A stretch of 64,000 nucleotides of DNA. It comes from Marinobacter bohaiensis. GTDB taxonomy: Bacteria; Pseudomonadota; Gammaproteobacteria; Pseudomonadales; Oleiphilaceae. The stretch lies in contig NZ_QGEH01000002.1 in the NCBI RefSeq assembly GCF_003258515.1, positions 248,001-312,000 on the forward strand, in the 5' to 3' direction. The position numbers and the translations under genes were made by a program. The stretch's first letter is position 1; every line of letters begins with the position of its first letter. The notes under the pieces are model-generated. The model worked only from the letters and a program-made list of their open reading frames with translations. It made no database searches and was not told where the DNA came from. Shown here in pieces: positions 26,222-35,945 of this stretch.

Positions 26222-27542
26222 ACGGATTCACGACTTCATCGGCATTGGCCTGGGGCCCTTCAACCTGAGCCTGGCCTGCCTGGCCGAGCCGCTGGACGGA
26301 CTGGACGGCGTGTTCCTGGACGAGAACCCGGGCTTTGACTGGCACCCCGGCCTGATGATGGAAGGCGTGCACCTGCAGACGCCGTTCATGTCGGACCTGG
26401 TCACGCTGGCCGACCCCACCAGCCCCTACAGTTTCCTCAACTACATCAAGCAACAGGGGCGGATCTACAGTTTCTACATCCGCGAGAATTTCTTTCTCCA
26501 GCGGCGCGAATACAACCAGTACTGCCAGTGGGCCAGCCAGCGCCTGGGCAATGTGCGTTTCAACACCTTCGTCGAGCAGATCGACTACGACGCCGGGCGC
26601 GACTGCTACCGCCTGTTGACCCTGTGCACCCGCACCGGCCAGGCGCGGGACTACTACGCCCACAAGCTGGTGCTGGGCACCGGGCCACGGCCGTTCGTAC
26701 CGCCCTGCTGCGAAAACCTGGAAGGGCCGGTGCTGCACGCTTCGGACTACCTCAACCGCAAGGACGAGGTTCAGGGCAAACGCGCCATCACCGTGTTGGG
26801 CAGCGGCCAGAGCGCGGCGGAAATCTTCCACGACCTGCTGCAGGACATCGACAGCCGCCACTACACCCTCAACTGGCTGACCCGTTCACCGCGTTTCTTC
26901 CCGCTGGAATACAGCAAGCTGACCCTGGAGATGACGTCGCCGGAGTACGTGGACTATTTCTACGACCTGCCCCGGGACAAGCGCGAGCACCTGGTGAATC
27001 ACCAGAAGCACCTGTACAAGGGCATCAACACGGACCTGATCGACGCCATTCACGACCTGCTTTACACCAAGCGGCTGGCCGGCGAGGTGCCCGTGGGCCT
27101 GCACACCAACGCCGCCCTGCGCGACGCCCGCTACCTGGAACCGCAACAGCAGTTCGACCTGACCTTCGAACAGGTGGAACAGGAGCGTCGCTTCGCCCAC
27201 CGCACCGACGCGCTGATCCTGGCCACCGGCTATCAGTACCAGCCGCCGGCCTTCCTCGACGGCATCGCCGGCCACATCCGCTGGGACGACCAGGGCCGCT
27301 TCGACGTGCACCGCAACTACAGCATCGACCACAGCGCCAGCCGCATCTTCGTGCAGAACGCGGAGCTGCACACCCACGGCTTCGTCACCCCTGACCTGGG
27401 CATGGCCTGCTACCGCAACAGCTGCATCCTGCGGGCGCTGACCGGTGGCGAGCCGTACCCGGTCGAGGAACGCATCGCCTTCCAGCAGTTCGGCGTGCCG
27501 GATATGGCAGACACCCCCCTGCCACAGGATGCGACGGTCTGA
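26214..27542 (+). CDS. dfoA: Diamine/lysine N-hydroxylase (IucD/DesB/DfoA family)
   Basis: 442 residues of the flavin N-hydroxylating monooxygenase class. FAD motif GIGLGPFN at residues 10-17, substrate segment GLMMEGVHLQTPFMSDLVTLADPTSP, second nucleotide (NADPH) motif VLGSGQSAAE near 195-204, and the late LILATGYQYQPP. It would hydroxylate the terminal amine of cadaverine or putrescine before acylation. Overlaps the decarboxylase end by eight bases and is followed after one base by the MFS exporter. Order decarboxylase-hydroxylase matches dfoJ-dfoA of Erwinia and desA-desB of Streptomyces. Confidence 0.9.
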   Translation: MAERIHDFIGIGLGPFNLSLACLAEPLDGLDGVFLDENPGFDWHPGLMMEGVHLQTPFMSDLVTLADPTSPYSFLNYIKQQGRIYSFYIRENFFLQRREYNQYCQWASQRLGNVRFNTFVEQIDYDAGRDCYRLLTLCTRTGQARDYYAHKLVLGTGPRPFVPPCCENLEGPVLHASDYLNRKDEVQGKRAITVLGSGQSAAEIFHDLLQDIDSRHYTLNWLTRSPRFFPLEYSKLTLEMTSPEYVDYFYDLPRDKREHLVNHQKHLYKGINTDLIDAIHDLLYTKRLAGEVPVGLHTNAALRDARYLEPQQQFDLTFEQVEQERRFAHRTDALILATGYQYQPPAFLDGIAGHIRWDDQGRFDVHRNYSIDHSASRIFVQNAELHTHGFVTPDLGMACYRNSCILRALTGGEPYPVEERIAFQQFGVPDMADTPLPQDATV

Positions 27543-27543
27543 C

Positions 27544-28752
27544 ATGTCGGTTTCCATGAAGTACTGGCTCATCGGCCTGACCGCCATTGCGGTGGTCAGC
27601 GATTCGATGCTGATCCCGTTTTACCCGCATTTCTTCGAGAGCGCCTTCGGCGTGACCAGCGCCCACACCGTGGGCCTGTACATCGCCGCCTGCTGCCTGA
27701 CGGTGATGCTGGCGTTTCCGGTGTGGGCACGGGTCGCGCGGCGCGCCGCCCTGCTGCCACTGCTGATCAACACGCAGCTGGTGGCCGGTGGTCTGAGCGT
27801 CCTGTGTTACTGGACCGCCACCGTGACCCAGTTCTGGGTCGTCTCGCTGGCGATGCTGTTGTTCAAGGCCAGCTACCTGCTGATCTACCCGCAGATCATG
27901 CGGCTGGAGCAGGCCGACAGCCACGGTCGCACCATCGGCCTGCTGTCGGTGATTGTCCACTTCGGCGGTATCGGCGGCGCCCTGCTGGGCGGAGCCGTGC
28001 TGCAATGGTTCGAGCCGCGCCAGGTATTCCTGCTGATGGCGGTGGGCGATTTCCTGCAGACCGGTATCTGCGTGCTGCTGAAAAGGCGCCAGGCCCCAAC
28101 GCCGGAGACCGGGAACGACGAGCCCCCCACCCCGGACACGCCGGCCCATCTCGGGCTGGTGCTGCGCCTGTGCAGCGTGATGGCGGTGTTCTACTTCAGC
28201 GCCTTCCTGATCCGGCCCTTTTTCGTACGCTACTGGGAAGACCTGTCCGGCCTGCACGATGCGTTTCTCTCGGGCGTTGTGTTCGCTATCCCCGGCGCCG
28301 TCGCCCTGCTCGCCCTCTGGCTGAGCTACCGCCGTCCCGCCGATTCCCAGGCCCACTGGCGGATCCTGCCGGCCATGCTGTTCGTGGTCGCCGGCCTGTT
28401 GCTGCAGGCGGTGCCGTCCACGCTGGCGGTGCTGGCGGGTCGCGTCCTGTTCGGCTGGGGGCTGTTCCGCGCCACCGTGCGGCTGGACCAGTTGCTGTTC
28501 GCCCTGAGCCAGCCGGCCCACTACGCCACCGACTTCAGCAAGGTCAGTTTCAGCCAGAACCTGGGCGTGCTGGTGGCCTCCTGGGCCGCCGGCGCCGTGG
28601 TGGCCGGCACCTCGCTGGACACGCCCTTCTACCTGGCCGCCGTCGGTCTGGTGGTCAGCGCCGTGCTCTTCTACACCCTGTTATTTCGCCCGCAACGCCC
28701 GTCGCGTGTTGCCTCTCCCCAACGTTCCCGCCTATCAAGGAGCGAAGCATGA
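27544..28752 (+). CDS. MFS transporter, probable siderophore exporter
   Basis: 402 residues, twelve membrane helices. Starts at ATG 27544, one base after the hydroxylase stop, and ends overlapping the synthetase start by four bases (ATGA). The helices are short-looped, with VWARVARRAAL as the 2-3 loop and LSYRRPADSQ in the second half; a negatively charged central loop of about 25 residues (TPETGNDEPPTPDTPAH) separates the halves. Its place inside a siderophore operon argues for export of the finished hydroxamate; aerobactin- and alcaligin-type loci carry similar MFS exporters. Direct evidence for the substrate is lacking. Confidence 0.85.
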   Translation: MSVSMKYWLIGLTAIAVVSDSMLIPFYPHFFESAFGVTSAHTVGLYIAACCLTVMLAFPVWARVARRAALLPLLINTQLVAGGLSVLCYWTATVTQFWVVSLAMLLFKASYLLIYPQIMRLEQADSHGRTIGLLSVIVHFGGIGGALLGGAVLQWFEPRQVFLLMAVGDFLQTGICVLLKRRQAPTPETGNDEPPTPDTPAHLGLVLRLCSVMAVFYFSAFLIRPFFVRYWEDLSGLHDAFLSGVVFAIPGAVALLALWLSYRRPADSQAHWRILPAMLFVVAGLLLQAVPSTLAVLAGRVLFGWGLFRATVRLDQLLFALSQPAHYATDFSKVSFSQNLGVLVASWAAGAVVAGTSLDTPFYLAAVGLVVSAVLFYTLLFRPQRPSRVASPQRSRLSRSEA

Positions 28753-31166
28753 ACGAATCACCGGCAAAGCAGCCGTTTACCCATCTTGACCCGGTTCTGG
28801 GTGCCTTCGAGATCCGGCCACTGCACGTCCCCGACGACATCCCCCTGGTGCGCAGCTGGCTCCGGGAAGACCGCGCCCGCTACTGGGGCATGCAGGCCAT
28901 GGACGAAGCCGCGCTGGCCGAGTTCTATCGGGACCTGCCGGATTCCGGCAAGGGCGATGCCTTCATCGGCTACCATCACGGCCACCCCGCGTTCCTGATG
29001 GAGTGCTACGATCCAGCCCGGGACCCGGTGGGCGAACACTACGCCGTGCAGCCGGGCGACCTGGGCATGCACATCCTCGTGGCACCCGGCAGCACACCGC
29101 TCAAGGGCTTTACCCGGGCGGTGTTCCGCAGCATCATGACCTTTATGTTCAACCACCTGGGCGCCCGGCGCATCGTGGTGGAACCGGACACCCGCAACGA
29201 CGCCATCCATCGGCTCAACCGCAGTGCCGGCTTCGTCTACGAGCGCACCATCGAGCTGTCCGAGAAAACCGCCGAGCTGGCCTTCTGCACCCGCGCCCAG
29301 TTCGAGGCCGCGAACCCGAACAGCCACCGCGCCCCGGAGCCCCGGCGCCGCACCGATCCGCGCGAGGTGAGCGATCATCTGTCGAAAGATCTGTGGCGTC
29401 ACGTCAACCGGCTGTTGGTGCGCAAGGCGATCAGCGAACTGTCCCACGAGCGGGTGCTGGCGCCGGACCCCATCGAGGGGGAAACGGACCGCTACCGGCT
29501 GTTCGCGGACGACGGCAAGCTGGAGTACCGCTTCAGTGCCCGCTGCATCACCCTCGACCACTGGCTGGTGGACGCCGACAGCATTGAGAAATGGGACGGC
29601 GACCAGTCGCAGCCGATCGACGCCAGCCGTTTCATCCTGGAATTCCAGCAGCAGTTGGGCATCGGCGAAGCCATGCTGCCCACCTATCTGGAGGAAATCG
29701 CCAGCACCCTGTACGGCAGCGCCTTCAAGCTGCACCGCCGCGGCCCCAGCGCCGAGGAACTGACCCGTGCCGACTTCCAGACCGTGGAAGCGGGCATGAC
29801 CGAAGGCCACCCCTGCTTCATCGCCAACAACGGCCGCATCGGCTTCGACACCCTGGACTACCCGGCGTACGCACCGGAGGCCGGGCAGCCGGTGCAGCTG
29901 CTGTGGCTGGCCGCGCACCGGGACGATACCGTGTTCGCCAGCACCGACACCCTGGACTACCGCAGCCTGCTGGAGGACGAACTGGGCGAGGGCCAGCTGC
30001 GCCGCTTCGAGGACCAGTTGCGCAAGGACGGCCACGACCCGGCGGCTTTCCACCTGATCCCGGTGCACCCGTGGCAGTGGTACAACAAACTGGCCTACCT
30101 GTTCGCCAAGTCCCTCGCCGAAGGCACCCTGGTATGTCTGGGCTACGGCGAGGACCAGTACCGGGCGCAGCAGTCGATCCGCACCTTCTTCAACCAGGAT
30201 CAGCCGGAAAAGCGCTACGTGAAAACGGCGCTGTCGATCCTCAACATGGGCTTCATGCGTGGCCTGTCGCCCTACTACATGAGCACCACGCCGGCGATCA
30301 ACGACTTTATCCACAACCTGATCAGCCAGGACCCGTACCTGTCCGGCACCGGCTTCAGCATCCTGCGGGAAGTGGCGGGTGTGGGCTACATGCACCCGGA
30401 CTTCGAAACCACCCTCGACAAGCACAGCCCCTACCGCAAGATGCTGTCGGCCCTGTGGCGGGAAAGCCCGATTCCCACCCTCAAGCCGGGCCAGCGCCTG
30501 ATGACCATGGCCTCGCTGCTGCACCTGGACGCCGACGGCCAGGCGGTGCTGCCCGCGCTGATGCGCGCCTCTGGCCTGGCGCCGGAAGACTGGCTGCGGC
30601 GCTACCTGAAAGCCTACCTGAGCCCGCTGCTGCACTGCTTCTACGCCCACGACCTGGTGTTCATGCCCCACGGCGAGAACCTGATCCTGGTACTGGACGA
30701 CCAGGTGCCGGTGCGCATGATCATGAAAGACATCGCCGAGGAAGTGGCAATCATGAACGAGGAGGTGGTGCTGGCCGACAAGGTCCAGCGTCTGGCGGTG
30801 TCGGTGCCCGAGCACCTGAAGATCCTGTCGATCTTCACCGACGTGTTCGACTGCATCTTCCGCTTTATCGGCGGCATCCTGGAGGAACAGGGGGACATCG
30901 GCGAAGCCCGCTTCTGGGAGCTGGTGGCCGAGTGCGTGCACGACTATCAGGCGGCGCATCCGCACATGGCGGAGAAATTCGCCCAGCATGACCTGTTCGC
31001 GCCGGAGTTCACCCTGTCGTGTCTCAACCGCCTGCAGCTGGCCAACAACCAGCAGATGATCAACCTGACGGACCCGGCCGCCAACCTGCAGTTCGCCGGC
31101 ACCCTGAAGAACCCGATCGCGGCCTATGCCAAGCGGCCGGAGAAGGCGACGGCGTCCCAGGACTGA
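28749..31166 (+). CDS. dfoC: Fused N-acyltransferase and NIS siderophore synthetase
   Basis: 805 residues, two enzymes in one chain. Residues about 15-190 are a GNAT-type hydroxylamine acyltransferase (FEIRPLHVPDDIPLVRSWL, LGMHILVAPGS, VVEPDTRNDAIHRLNRSAGF). Residues about 200-790 are an IucA/IucC (NIS) synthetase with EGHPCFIANNGRIGF, HPWQW from His440, YYMSTTPAINDFI, HGENLILVL and MIMKDIAEE. The first half would succinylate the N-hydroxy-diamine; the second would join and close the units with ATP. The same fusion is known in Erwinia DfoC and in BibC-type proteins for desferrioxamine and bisucaberin. AAGGAG precedes the ATG at 28749. Confidence 0.88.
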   Translation: MNESPAKQPFTHLDPVLGAFEIRPLHVPDDIPLVRSWLREDRARYWGMQAMDEAALAEFYRDLPDSGKGDAFIGYHHGHPAFLMECYDPARDPVGEHYAVQPGDLGMHILVAPGSTPLKGFTRAVFRSIMTFMFNHLGARRIVVEPDTRNDAIHRLNRSAGFVYERTIELSEKTAELAFCTRAQFEAANPNSHRAPEPRRRTDPREVSDHLSKDLWRHVNRLLVRKAISELSHERVLAPDPIEGETDRYRLFADDGKLEYRFSARCITLDHWLVDADSIEKWDGDQSQPIDASRFILEFQQQLGIGEAMLPTYLEEIASTLYGSAFKLHRRGPSAEELTRADFQTVEAGMTEGHPCFIANNGRIGFDTLDYPAYAPEAGQPVQLLWLAAHRDDTVFASTDTLDYRSLLEDELGEGQLRRFEDQLRKDGHDPAAFHLIPVHPWQWYNKLAYLFAKSLAEGTLVCLGYGEDQYRAQQSIRTFFNQDQPEKRYVKTALSILNMGFMRGLSPYYMSTTPAINDFIHNLISQDPYLSGTGFSILREVAGVGYMHPDFETTLDKHSPYRKMLSALWRESPIPTLKPGQRLMTMASLLHLDADGQAVLPALMRASGLAPEDWLRRYLKAYLSPLLHCFYAHDLVFMPHGENLILVLDDQVPVRMIMKDIAEEVAIMNEEVVLADKVQRLAVSVPEHLKILSIFTDVFDCIFRFIGGILEEQGDIGEARFWELVAECVHDYQAAHPHMAEKFAQHDLFAPEFTLSCLNRLQLANNQQMINLTDPAANLQFAGTLKNPIAAYAKRPEKATASQD

Positions 31167-31191
31167 CGGTCAAGTAAAGCGAGAACGAACG

Positions 31192-31224
31192 AGGGCGTGC
31201 CGGTTTCTCCGGTGCGCCCTTTTT
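31192..31224 (+). terminator. Terminator of the siderophore operon
   Basis: Stem AGGGCGTGCCGG (31192-31203) with CCGGTGCGCCCT (31209-31220), two G-T wobbles, five-base loop TTTCT, then TTTTTC. It lies 26 bases past the synthetase stop. Confidence 0.85.
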
Positions 31225-31380
31225 CGTGGATCGCGGGACTGGAAAAGCATCCGTTTCGGGGTGCGATTAGAAAGAGGCTCAGGCCGTCCTGCGGACGGCT
31301 CGGAAGCTGACGCGTCCGCTACACCGACTCCCCTGACGACCAGCTTCACCGCCATGTCGCCGGAGTCCTGCCGGAGGCCC

Positions 31381-33408
31381 TTACCGCAACCGCCGCCGCG
31401 CCAGCAGGAAGATGAAGTAGCTACCGCCGAGGATCGCCGCGATGGTGCCGGCCGGCATCTGTTTGGGATACAGCAGCGACCAGCCCAGCCAGTCGGAGAA
31501 CAGCATCAGCACCATGCCCACCAACGGCGCCAGCCACAGCTGCGGCCAGACCTTGCGCGCGCCCATCAGGGTGGCCACGTGGGGTGCCAGCAGGCCGACG
31601 AACGCAATCGGCCCCATGATGGCCGTCACCAGCGCGCAGCAGGCACAGACCAGGACCAGCAACAGCAGGCGCGCGCGGCTGGTGTTCAGGCCGCGGGCCT
31701 CGGCGATGGCGTCGCCGGCGGAGATCAGCGTCAGCCAGCGCGAGGTGGCCAGCGCCAGGCCGAACAGGATGACCGTGCCGCCCGCCAGCCAAAGGGCCTT
31801 GGCGTCCGACACCCGATAGGTGGAGCCGGACAGCCAACCGATGATGGTGTAAGCGTCTTCGGTGGCTTTGGCCAGGACAAACTGCACCATCGCTTCGATC
31901 ATCGCCGCCAGGGAAATTCCCACCAGGATCATGATGCCCGGCGAATACTGGGTACGCCGCCCCAACACCAGCAATAGGGCCAGCACACCGGCGCTGCCGG
32001 CGAATGCCACGAAGGGGCCGGCCTCATGGATGGAGCCGCCCACGAACACCGTGAACAGCACCAACGCCAGCGTCGCGCCGGCCGACATGCCGAGGATGTC
32101 CGGGCTGGCCAGCGGGTTGCGGATCAGCCGCTGCAGGATCAGCCCCGCCAACGCCATGCCCACGCCGGCACAGGCCGCCGTCACGATGCGCGGCCAGCGC
32201 AGGGACAGCACCAGGTCCGACGGCCAGCGCAGGCTTTGCAGCGGATGCAGGAAGGAGAAGGCGTCCGGCTTGAAGCACAGACTCAGGAGCACCAGCGCCA
32301 GCAACACCACCGGCGCCAGCAACCAGGTGCGCCGACTCACCCGGGGCACACCCTCGGGCAACTCCAGCGCAGTCTGGTCGCGCGCCGACAGCCGCTTGCG
32401 GGCGAACCAGATCAGTGCCGGCGCGCCAATCAGGGCCGCCGCCGTGCCGCTGGGCACCATATCCGGGAACCAGCCGCTGGCAGCCACGGCGATGCAGTCG
32501 GTCAGCAACAGGAAGACGGCCCCGAGCAGCAGGCTGAAGACCAGTTCATCACCGGCCCGGCGGGCGCCCAGGTTACGGGCGATGTTGGGCGTGATCAGGC
32601 CGATGAAGCTGATCACGCCCACCGCGGTGATGGCGCTGGCCACCAGCCACAGGGACAGCAGCAACAGCACCACCAGCACCGGCCCGGTGCTCAGCCCGCG
32701 CGCGCCGGCGCCGGCGTCGCCCAGGCGCAGCAGGGTCAGCGGTCGCGGTGCCAGCAGCAGTACGATCACCGCCACGCTCAGCTTGGGCAGCAGCCAGGTC
32801 ACCCATTGCCAGTCGGTCTGGGTGAGGTCGCCGGCGCCCCAGATGAACAGATTGTTGGTGGCGTACTGGTTGAGCAGAATAATGGCGGTGGCGATGGCCC
32901 CCATCAGGATGTGCGTAGCCATGCCGGCCAGGATCACGGGCAGGCCACTGAGACCACCGCGCCCGGCGATCAGCAGCACCAGCACCACCGAGACGATGGA
33001 GCCACCCAGGGCAAACCAGGCGCCCCAGTCGCTGGTCAGGGCCGGCGCCCAGACGCTCAGGCACACCAGCGCCAGCCAGGCGCCGGACGCCGCCCCCAGG
33101 GTCATCGGCGAGAGCAGCGGGTTCTGCGTCACCTGCTGCAGCAGGCTGCCAACCAGGGCCATCACGGCCCCCACCAGCACCGCCAGGATCACCCGTGGCA
33201 GGGCGGCGTAGACGAACTGGAAATCCTCGAAGGATTCGGGGGGGCGCCCCCAAAGCAGGCCCCACTGGTCCGCCAGGGACAAGGGCGAATTCAGGGACAG
33301 GTGAAACAGCAACGCCGCCACGAGGGCGGCGAGGGCGAGGGCATAACGCAAGGCCATTGACTGGCCCAGCACCAGCCCGGGACGGGCGAGGGTTCCGGCG
33401 CTGGTCAT
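31381..33408 (-). CDS. fhuB: Double-length ferric hydroxamate permease (FhuB-like)
   Basis: 675 residues made of two FecCD units in tandem, about twenty membrane helices. Each half has the diagnostic block: ALVGSLLQQVTQNPLLSP and ISFIGLITPNIARNLG in the first, ALAGLILQRLIRNPLASPDILG and IAFVGLLAPHVATLMG in the second. Such fused permeases are typical of the Fhu system for ferric hydroxamates. Last gene of the operon fhuF-fhuC-fhuD-fhuB; its start overlaps the binding-protein stop by one base. A hairpin GCCGTCC/GGACGGC at 31283-31299 lies past its end. Confidence 0.9.
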   Translation of the reverse strand: MTSAGTLARPGLVLGQSMALRYALALAALVAALLFHLSLNSPLSLADQWGLLWGRPPESFEDFQFVYAALPRVILAVLVGAVMALVGSLLQQVTQNPLLSPMTLGAASGAWLALVCLSVWAPALTSDWGAWFALGGSIVSVVLVLLIAGRGGLSGLPVILAGMATHILMGAIATAIILLNQYATNNLFIWGAGDLTQTDWQWVTWLLPKLSVAVIVLLLAPRPLTLLRLGDAGAGARGLSTGPVLVVLLLLSLWLVASAITAVGVISFIGLITPNIARNLGARRAGDELVFSLLLGAVFLLLTDCIAVAASGWFPDMVPSGTAAALIGAPALIWFARKRLSARDQTALELPEGVPRVSRRTWLLAPVVLLALVLLSLCFKPDAFSFLHPLQSLRWPSDLVLSLRWPRIVTAACAGVGMALAGLILQRLIRNPLASPDILGMSAGATLALVLFTVFVGGSIHEAGPFVAFAGSAGVLALLLVLGRRTQYSPGIMILVGISLAAMIEAMVQFVLAKATEDAYTIIGWLSGSTYRVSDAKALWLAGGTVILFGLALATSRWLTLISAGDAIAEARGLNTSRARLLLLVLVCACCALVTAIMGPIAFVGLLAPHVATLMGARKVWPQLWLAPLVGMVLMLFSDWLGWSLLYPKQMPAGTIAAILGGSYFIFLLARRRLR

Positions 33409-34337
33409 CAGGGTTCGATCGTCAGCAGCGCATCCGTCATCGCCTCGGCCAGATAGCGTATCGACATGGCGCCACCGTAGGACCAGGTGGATTCAACCCC
33501 GGCGACGTGCCCGGCCCGCGCCACCGGCATCGCCTGCCACAGGGGCGACTCGAACAGACGCTCAACCCCCGGCGCCGGCTTGAAATAGAGCAGGACCGAA
33601 TCCTTCGACATCTGGCTCAGGCTGGTCAGCTTCTTCTGGGCGATGCCCCACTGACTGGGCGGGATGTCCATGGCCGGCTCGATGCCCAGGTGGTTCAACG
33701 CGTACTGGGACAGCGCGTTGGCGCCGTAGATGAAGACCACCGACTGGTTGTTGAAGCGCACCCCGGTCACCGGCGGCAGTGCCTCGCCGAAATGATCGTG
33801 CAGTTGCTGGCGGAGTTCATCAAAGCGGGCGTCCATGGCGTCCAGCTTGCGCTGGGCCCGTTCCTCCTGACCGAACAGTTTGGCGGTTTCCCGGAAGATC
33901 CGGCGCGCCGCCCTGGCGTTGTCCTGCTCGGCGCCGAAGGCGTTGAAATAGAGCACCGGCGCCACCTGCTCCAGCTTGTCGATCAGGCCTTCCTGGCCGT
34001 TGGAGATAATAATCACGTCGGGCTTGAGCGCCGCCAGCTCCTCGATGCTGGGCTCACCGCGCTTGCCGATGTCGTCCACGCCATCGGGCACCGCCGGTCG
34101 CACCACCCATTCGTTGTAGCCCTCGATGTCCGCCACACCGACCGGCGTCACACCCAGCTCGATGACGTTTTCGGTCATCGCCCAGCTGATGGTCACGACG
34201 CGCTCGGGAATCTGCTCGAAGGTGTGTTCGCCATGGGCGTCGGTAACGGTCACTTCGGCCCGGGCAGCACCCGAGAGCAGCAGACAGCACAGGGAAAACC
34301 AGGGGACCAGGTGGCGATAGGCGCCTCGCAAGATCAT
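33408..34337 (-). CDS. fhuD: Siderophore-binding periplasmic protein (FhuD-like)
   Basis: 309 residues. Signal peptide (HLVPWFSLCCLLLSGAARA, cleavage near 27), then the class III binding-protein fold: ERVVTISWAMTENVIELGVTPVGVAD in lobe one, long helix, and a second lobe ending YLAEAMTDALL. Sequence DIEGYNEWVV and PDVIIISNGQEGLIDKLEQVAPVLYFNAFG are characteristic of hydroxamate-binding FhuD. Cysteines in the h-region are not arranged as a clean lipobox, so I call it soluble periplasmic. It lies between the ATPase and permease genes. Confidence 0.88.
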   Translation of the reverse strand: MILRGAYRHLVPWFSLCCLLLSGAARAEVTVTDAHGEHTFEQIPERVVTISWAMTENVIELGVTPVGVADIEGYNEWVVRPAVPDGVDDIGKRGEPSIEELAALKPDVIIISNGQEGLIDKLEQVAPVLYFNAFGAEQDNARAARRIFRETAKLFGQEERAQRKLDAMDARFDELRQQLHDHFGEALPPVTGVRFNNQSVVFIYGANALSQYALNHLGIEPAMDIPPSQWGIAQKKLTSLSQMSKDSVLLYFKPAPGVERLFESPLWQAMPVARAGHVAGVESTWSYGGAMSIRYLAEAMTDALLTIEP

Positions 34338-34353
34338 TCAATGACTCCGGAAA

Positions 34354-35121
34354 TCAGGCGACAACCGCAACCGGGCGGGACTTGCCCGGCTGCGGGATCA
34401 GTTGGATGTCGATGCCGTAAAGATGGCTGAGCCGGTCGCGGGTCAGCATCTCGTCCGGCGTGCCGTCGAACACCAGCTCGCCGCCTTTGAGGGCCAGGAT
34501 GCGATCGGCGTAGCGGGCGGCCAGGTTGACGTCGTGCAGGATCGCCACCACGCCGCGGCCGGTGTCCTGGTTGAGCTGGCGCAGCAGCCCCATGGATTCG
34601 TACTGGTGCGAGAGGTCCAGCGCCGAGGTGGGTTCGTCCAGCAGCAGCAGCGGCGATTGCTGGGCCAGCAGCATGGCGATCCAGGCCCGCTGGCGTTCGC
34701 CGCCGGACAGCTGGTCAGTGAGCTGGTCGGCGTAACGGGTGACGTCGGTCTGGGTCATGGCGTCGTCGATAGCGCGGGCATCTTCCGCACGCCAGCGCCC
34801 GAACAGGCCACGCCAGGGAAAGCGTCCCAGAGCCACCAGCTCGCGCACGTTCAATCCCGCCACTTCCGGCAGACGCTGGGGCAGGAAGGCAATCTCCCGG
34901 GCCAGGGCGCGCTGGGAGAACTGATCCATGGGCTGGCCATTGAGGTGGATATGACCGGCGTCCGGGGTCAGCTGCCGGGCCAGCAGGTTCATCAGCGTGG
35001 ATTTACCGGAACCGTTGTGGCCGAGGATGACGGTGAATTCGTGACCGGAAACGGACAGCTCCGGCAGGGACAGGATGTCGCGACCATCGCGGTTAACCCG
35101 GATCCCGGCTAGTTCAAGCAT
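34354..35121 (-). CDS. fhuC: Ferric hydroxamate ABC transporter ATPase (FhuC-like)
   Basis: 255 residues. Walker A GHNGSGKST at 34-42, Q-loop FLPQRLPEVAGLNVRELVALGRFPW (the RFPW form is usual in FhuC), signature LSGGERQR, Walker B LLLLDEPTSALDLSHQ, and switch ILHDVNLAARYAD. Energises the FhuB/FhuD importer. Overlaps the end of fhuF by eight bases; a 16-base gap separates it from fhuD. Confidence 0.92.
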   Translation of the reverse strand: MLELAGIRVNRDGRDILSLPELSVSGHEFTVILGHNGSGKSTLMNLLARQLTPDAGHIHLNGQPMDQFSQRALAREIAFLPQRLPEVAGLNVRELVALGRFPWRGLFGRWRAEDARAIDDAMTQTDVTRYADQLTDQLSGGERQRAWIAMLLAQQSPLLLLDEPTSALDLSHQYESMGLLRQLNQDTGRGVVAILHDVNLAARYADRILALKGGELVFDGTPDEMLTRDRLSHLYGIDIQLIPQPGKSRPVAVVA

Positions 35122-35878
35122 TGTGGCTCAGCTCTTCTTTCATGCGGGCGAAACGGACGTCGTCCTTCTGCTTGGGGCAGGTGGCGCACAAATCGCCATC
35201 GTGCCGGCGGTAATGCATGCAGCAGCCCTTGCGGTCCAGCGCCAGCGGCGTGCGACCGTCCGGTAACGGCAGCGGCATCAGGGCACTCTGGCCTTCCAGA
35301 CCCATTGCGCGCAGCCAGGTCCAGGCCAGTTTCAGTTGCCGCTGCTGGTCAATATCGGGACGGATCTCATGCAGGCGGCTGATCGCGGCGAGCACGCTGT
35401 CGGCCACCAGGCGCATGGCGCTCAGCGGCTTGAGCAGGGTGATCTCGCGCAACTCCGCCAGCAGGGTGTCGCACAGCTCACGCAGGGTGCGGGCGCCAAC
35501 CTCGACCAGGTGATCCTCGGCGCCGGCGTACCAGGCGTCCTCGGGCAGGTCATAGCCGGCCACGAAACCGTGGCCCAGCTTCTGGCGCATCTGCAGCAGG
35601 GGCGGCACCACACCGGCACCGTGCACCCCGAGCACCGTCAGGAACACCGGCTGCCAGACCAGAAGACTCCAGGTCCGGACCGACCAATAGGGCATGCCGG
35701 CTTCCGGGTGAGCGTTCTGCAGGGTGTCGTACAGGCGCTGGATGACGGCGCTGTTGTCCTGCTCGGCACAGATGCACTGCTCGTCGGATATCACCGTACC
35801 CCCGGCCAGGGCCGGATAGACGCGGGCCGTGAGGGCGTAGAAATGATCCAGTGGTGTCGTGCGGTGCGCCAGTGACAT
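35114..35878 (-). CDS. fhuF: Siderophore-iron reductase FhuF
   Basis: 254 residues from ATG 35878 (AAGGGG upstream; the frame runs on 34 codons through the promoter but without a site). The C-terminus has the exact FhuF [2Fe-2S] signature C-C-x10-C-x2-C: Cys219, Cys220, Cys231 and Cys234. FhuF reduces ferric iron in imported hydroxamate siderophores in the cytoplasm so it can be released; this fits a locus that makes and imports a hydroxamate. First gene of the uptake operon, behind a Fur box and a good sigma-70 promoter. Confidence 0.9.
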   Translation of the reverse strand: MSLAHRTTPLDHFYALTARVYPALAGGTVISDEQCICAEQDNSAVIQRLYDTLQNAHPEAGMPYWSVRTWSLLVWQPVFLTVLGVHGAGVVPPLLQMRQKLGHGFVAGYDLPEDAWYAGAEDHLVEVGARTLRELCDTLLAELREITLLKPLSAMRLVADSVLAAISRLHEIRPDIDQQRQLKLAWTWLRAMGLEGQSALMPLPLPDGRTPLALDRKGCCMHYRRHDGDLCATCPKQKDDVRFARMKEELSHNA

Positions 35879-35945
35879 GAACCGTGAACCCCTTGCGGGT
35901 GGAGCCGCTACCGGCTTCGGCCGGAGTGCGATCAGGATAATCAGG

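Noticed and set aside
28758-30989. 743-codon frame opposite the siderophore synthetase
   Set aside because: Exact antisense of dfoC; high GC at codon third positions creates long open frames on the other strand. No family match and no ribosome site.
31862-33211. Two long rightward frames opposite fhuB
   Set aside because: Serine/arginine- and glutamine-rich shadow translations of a verified permease.
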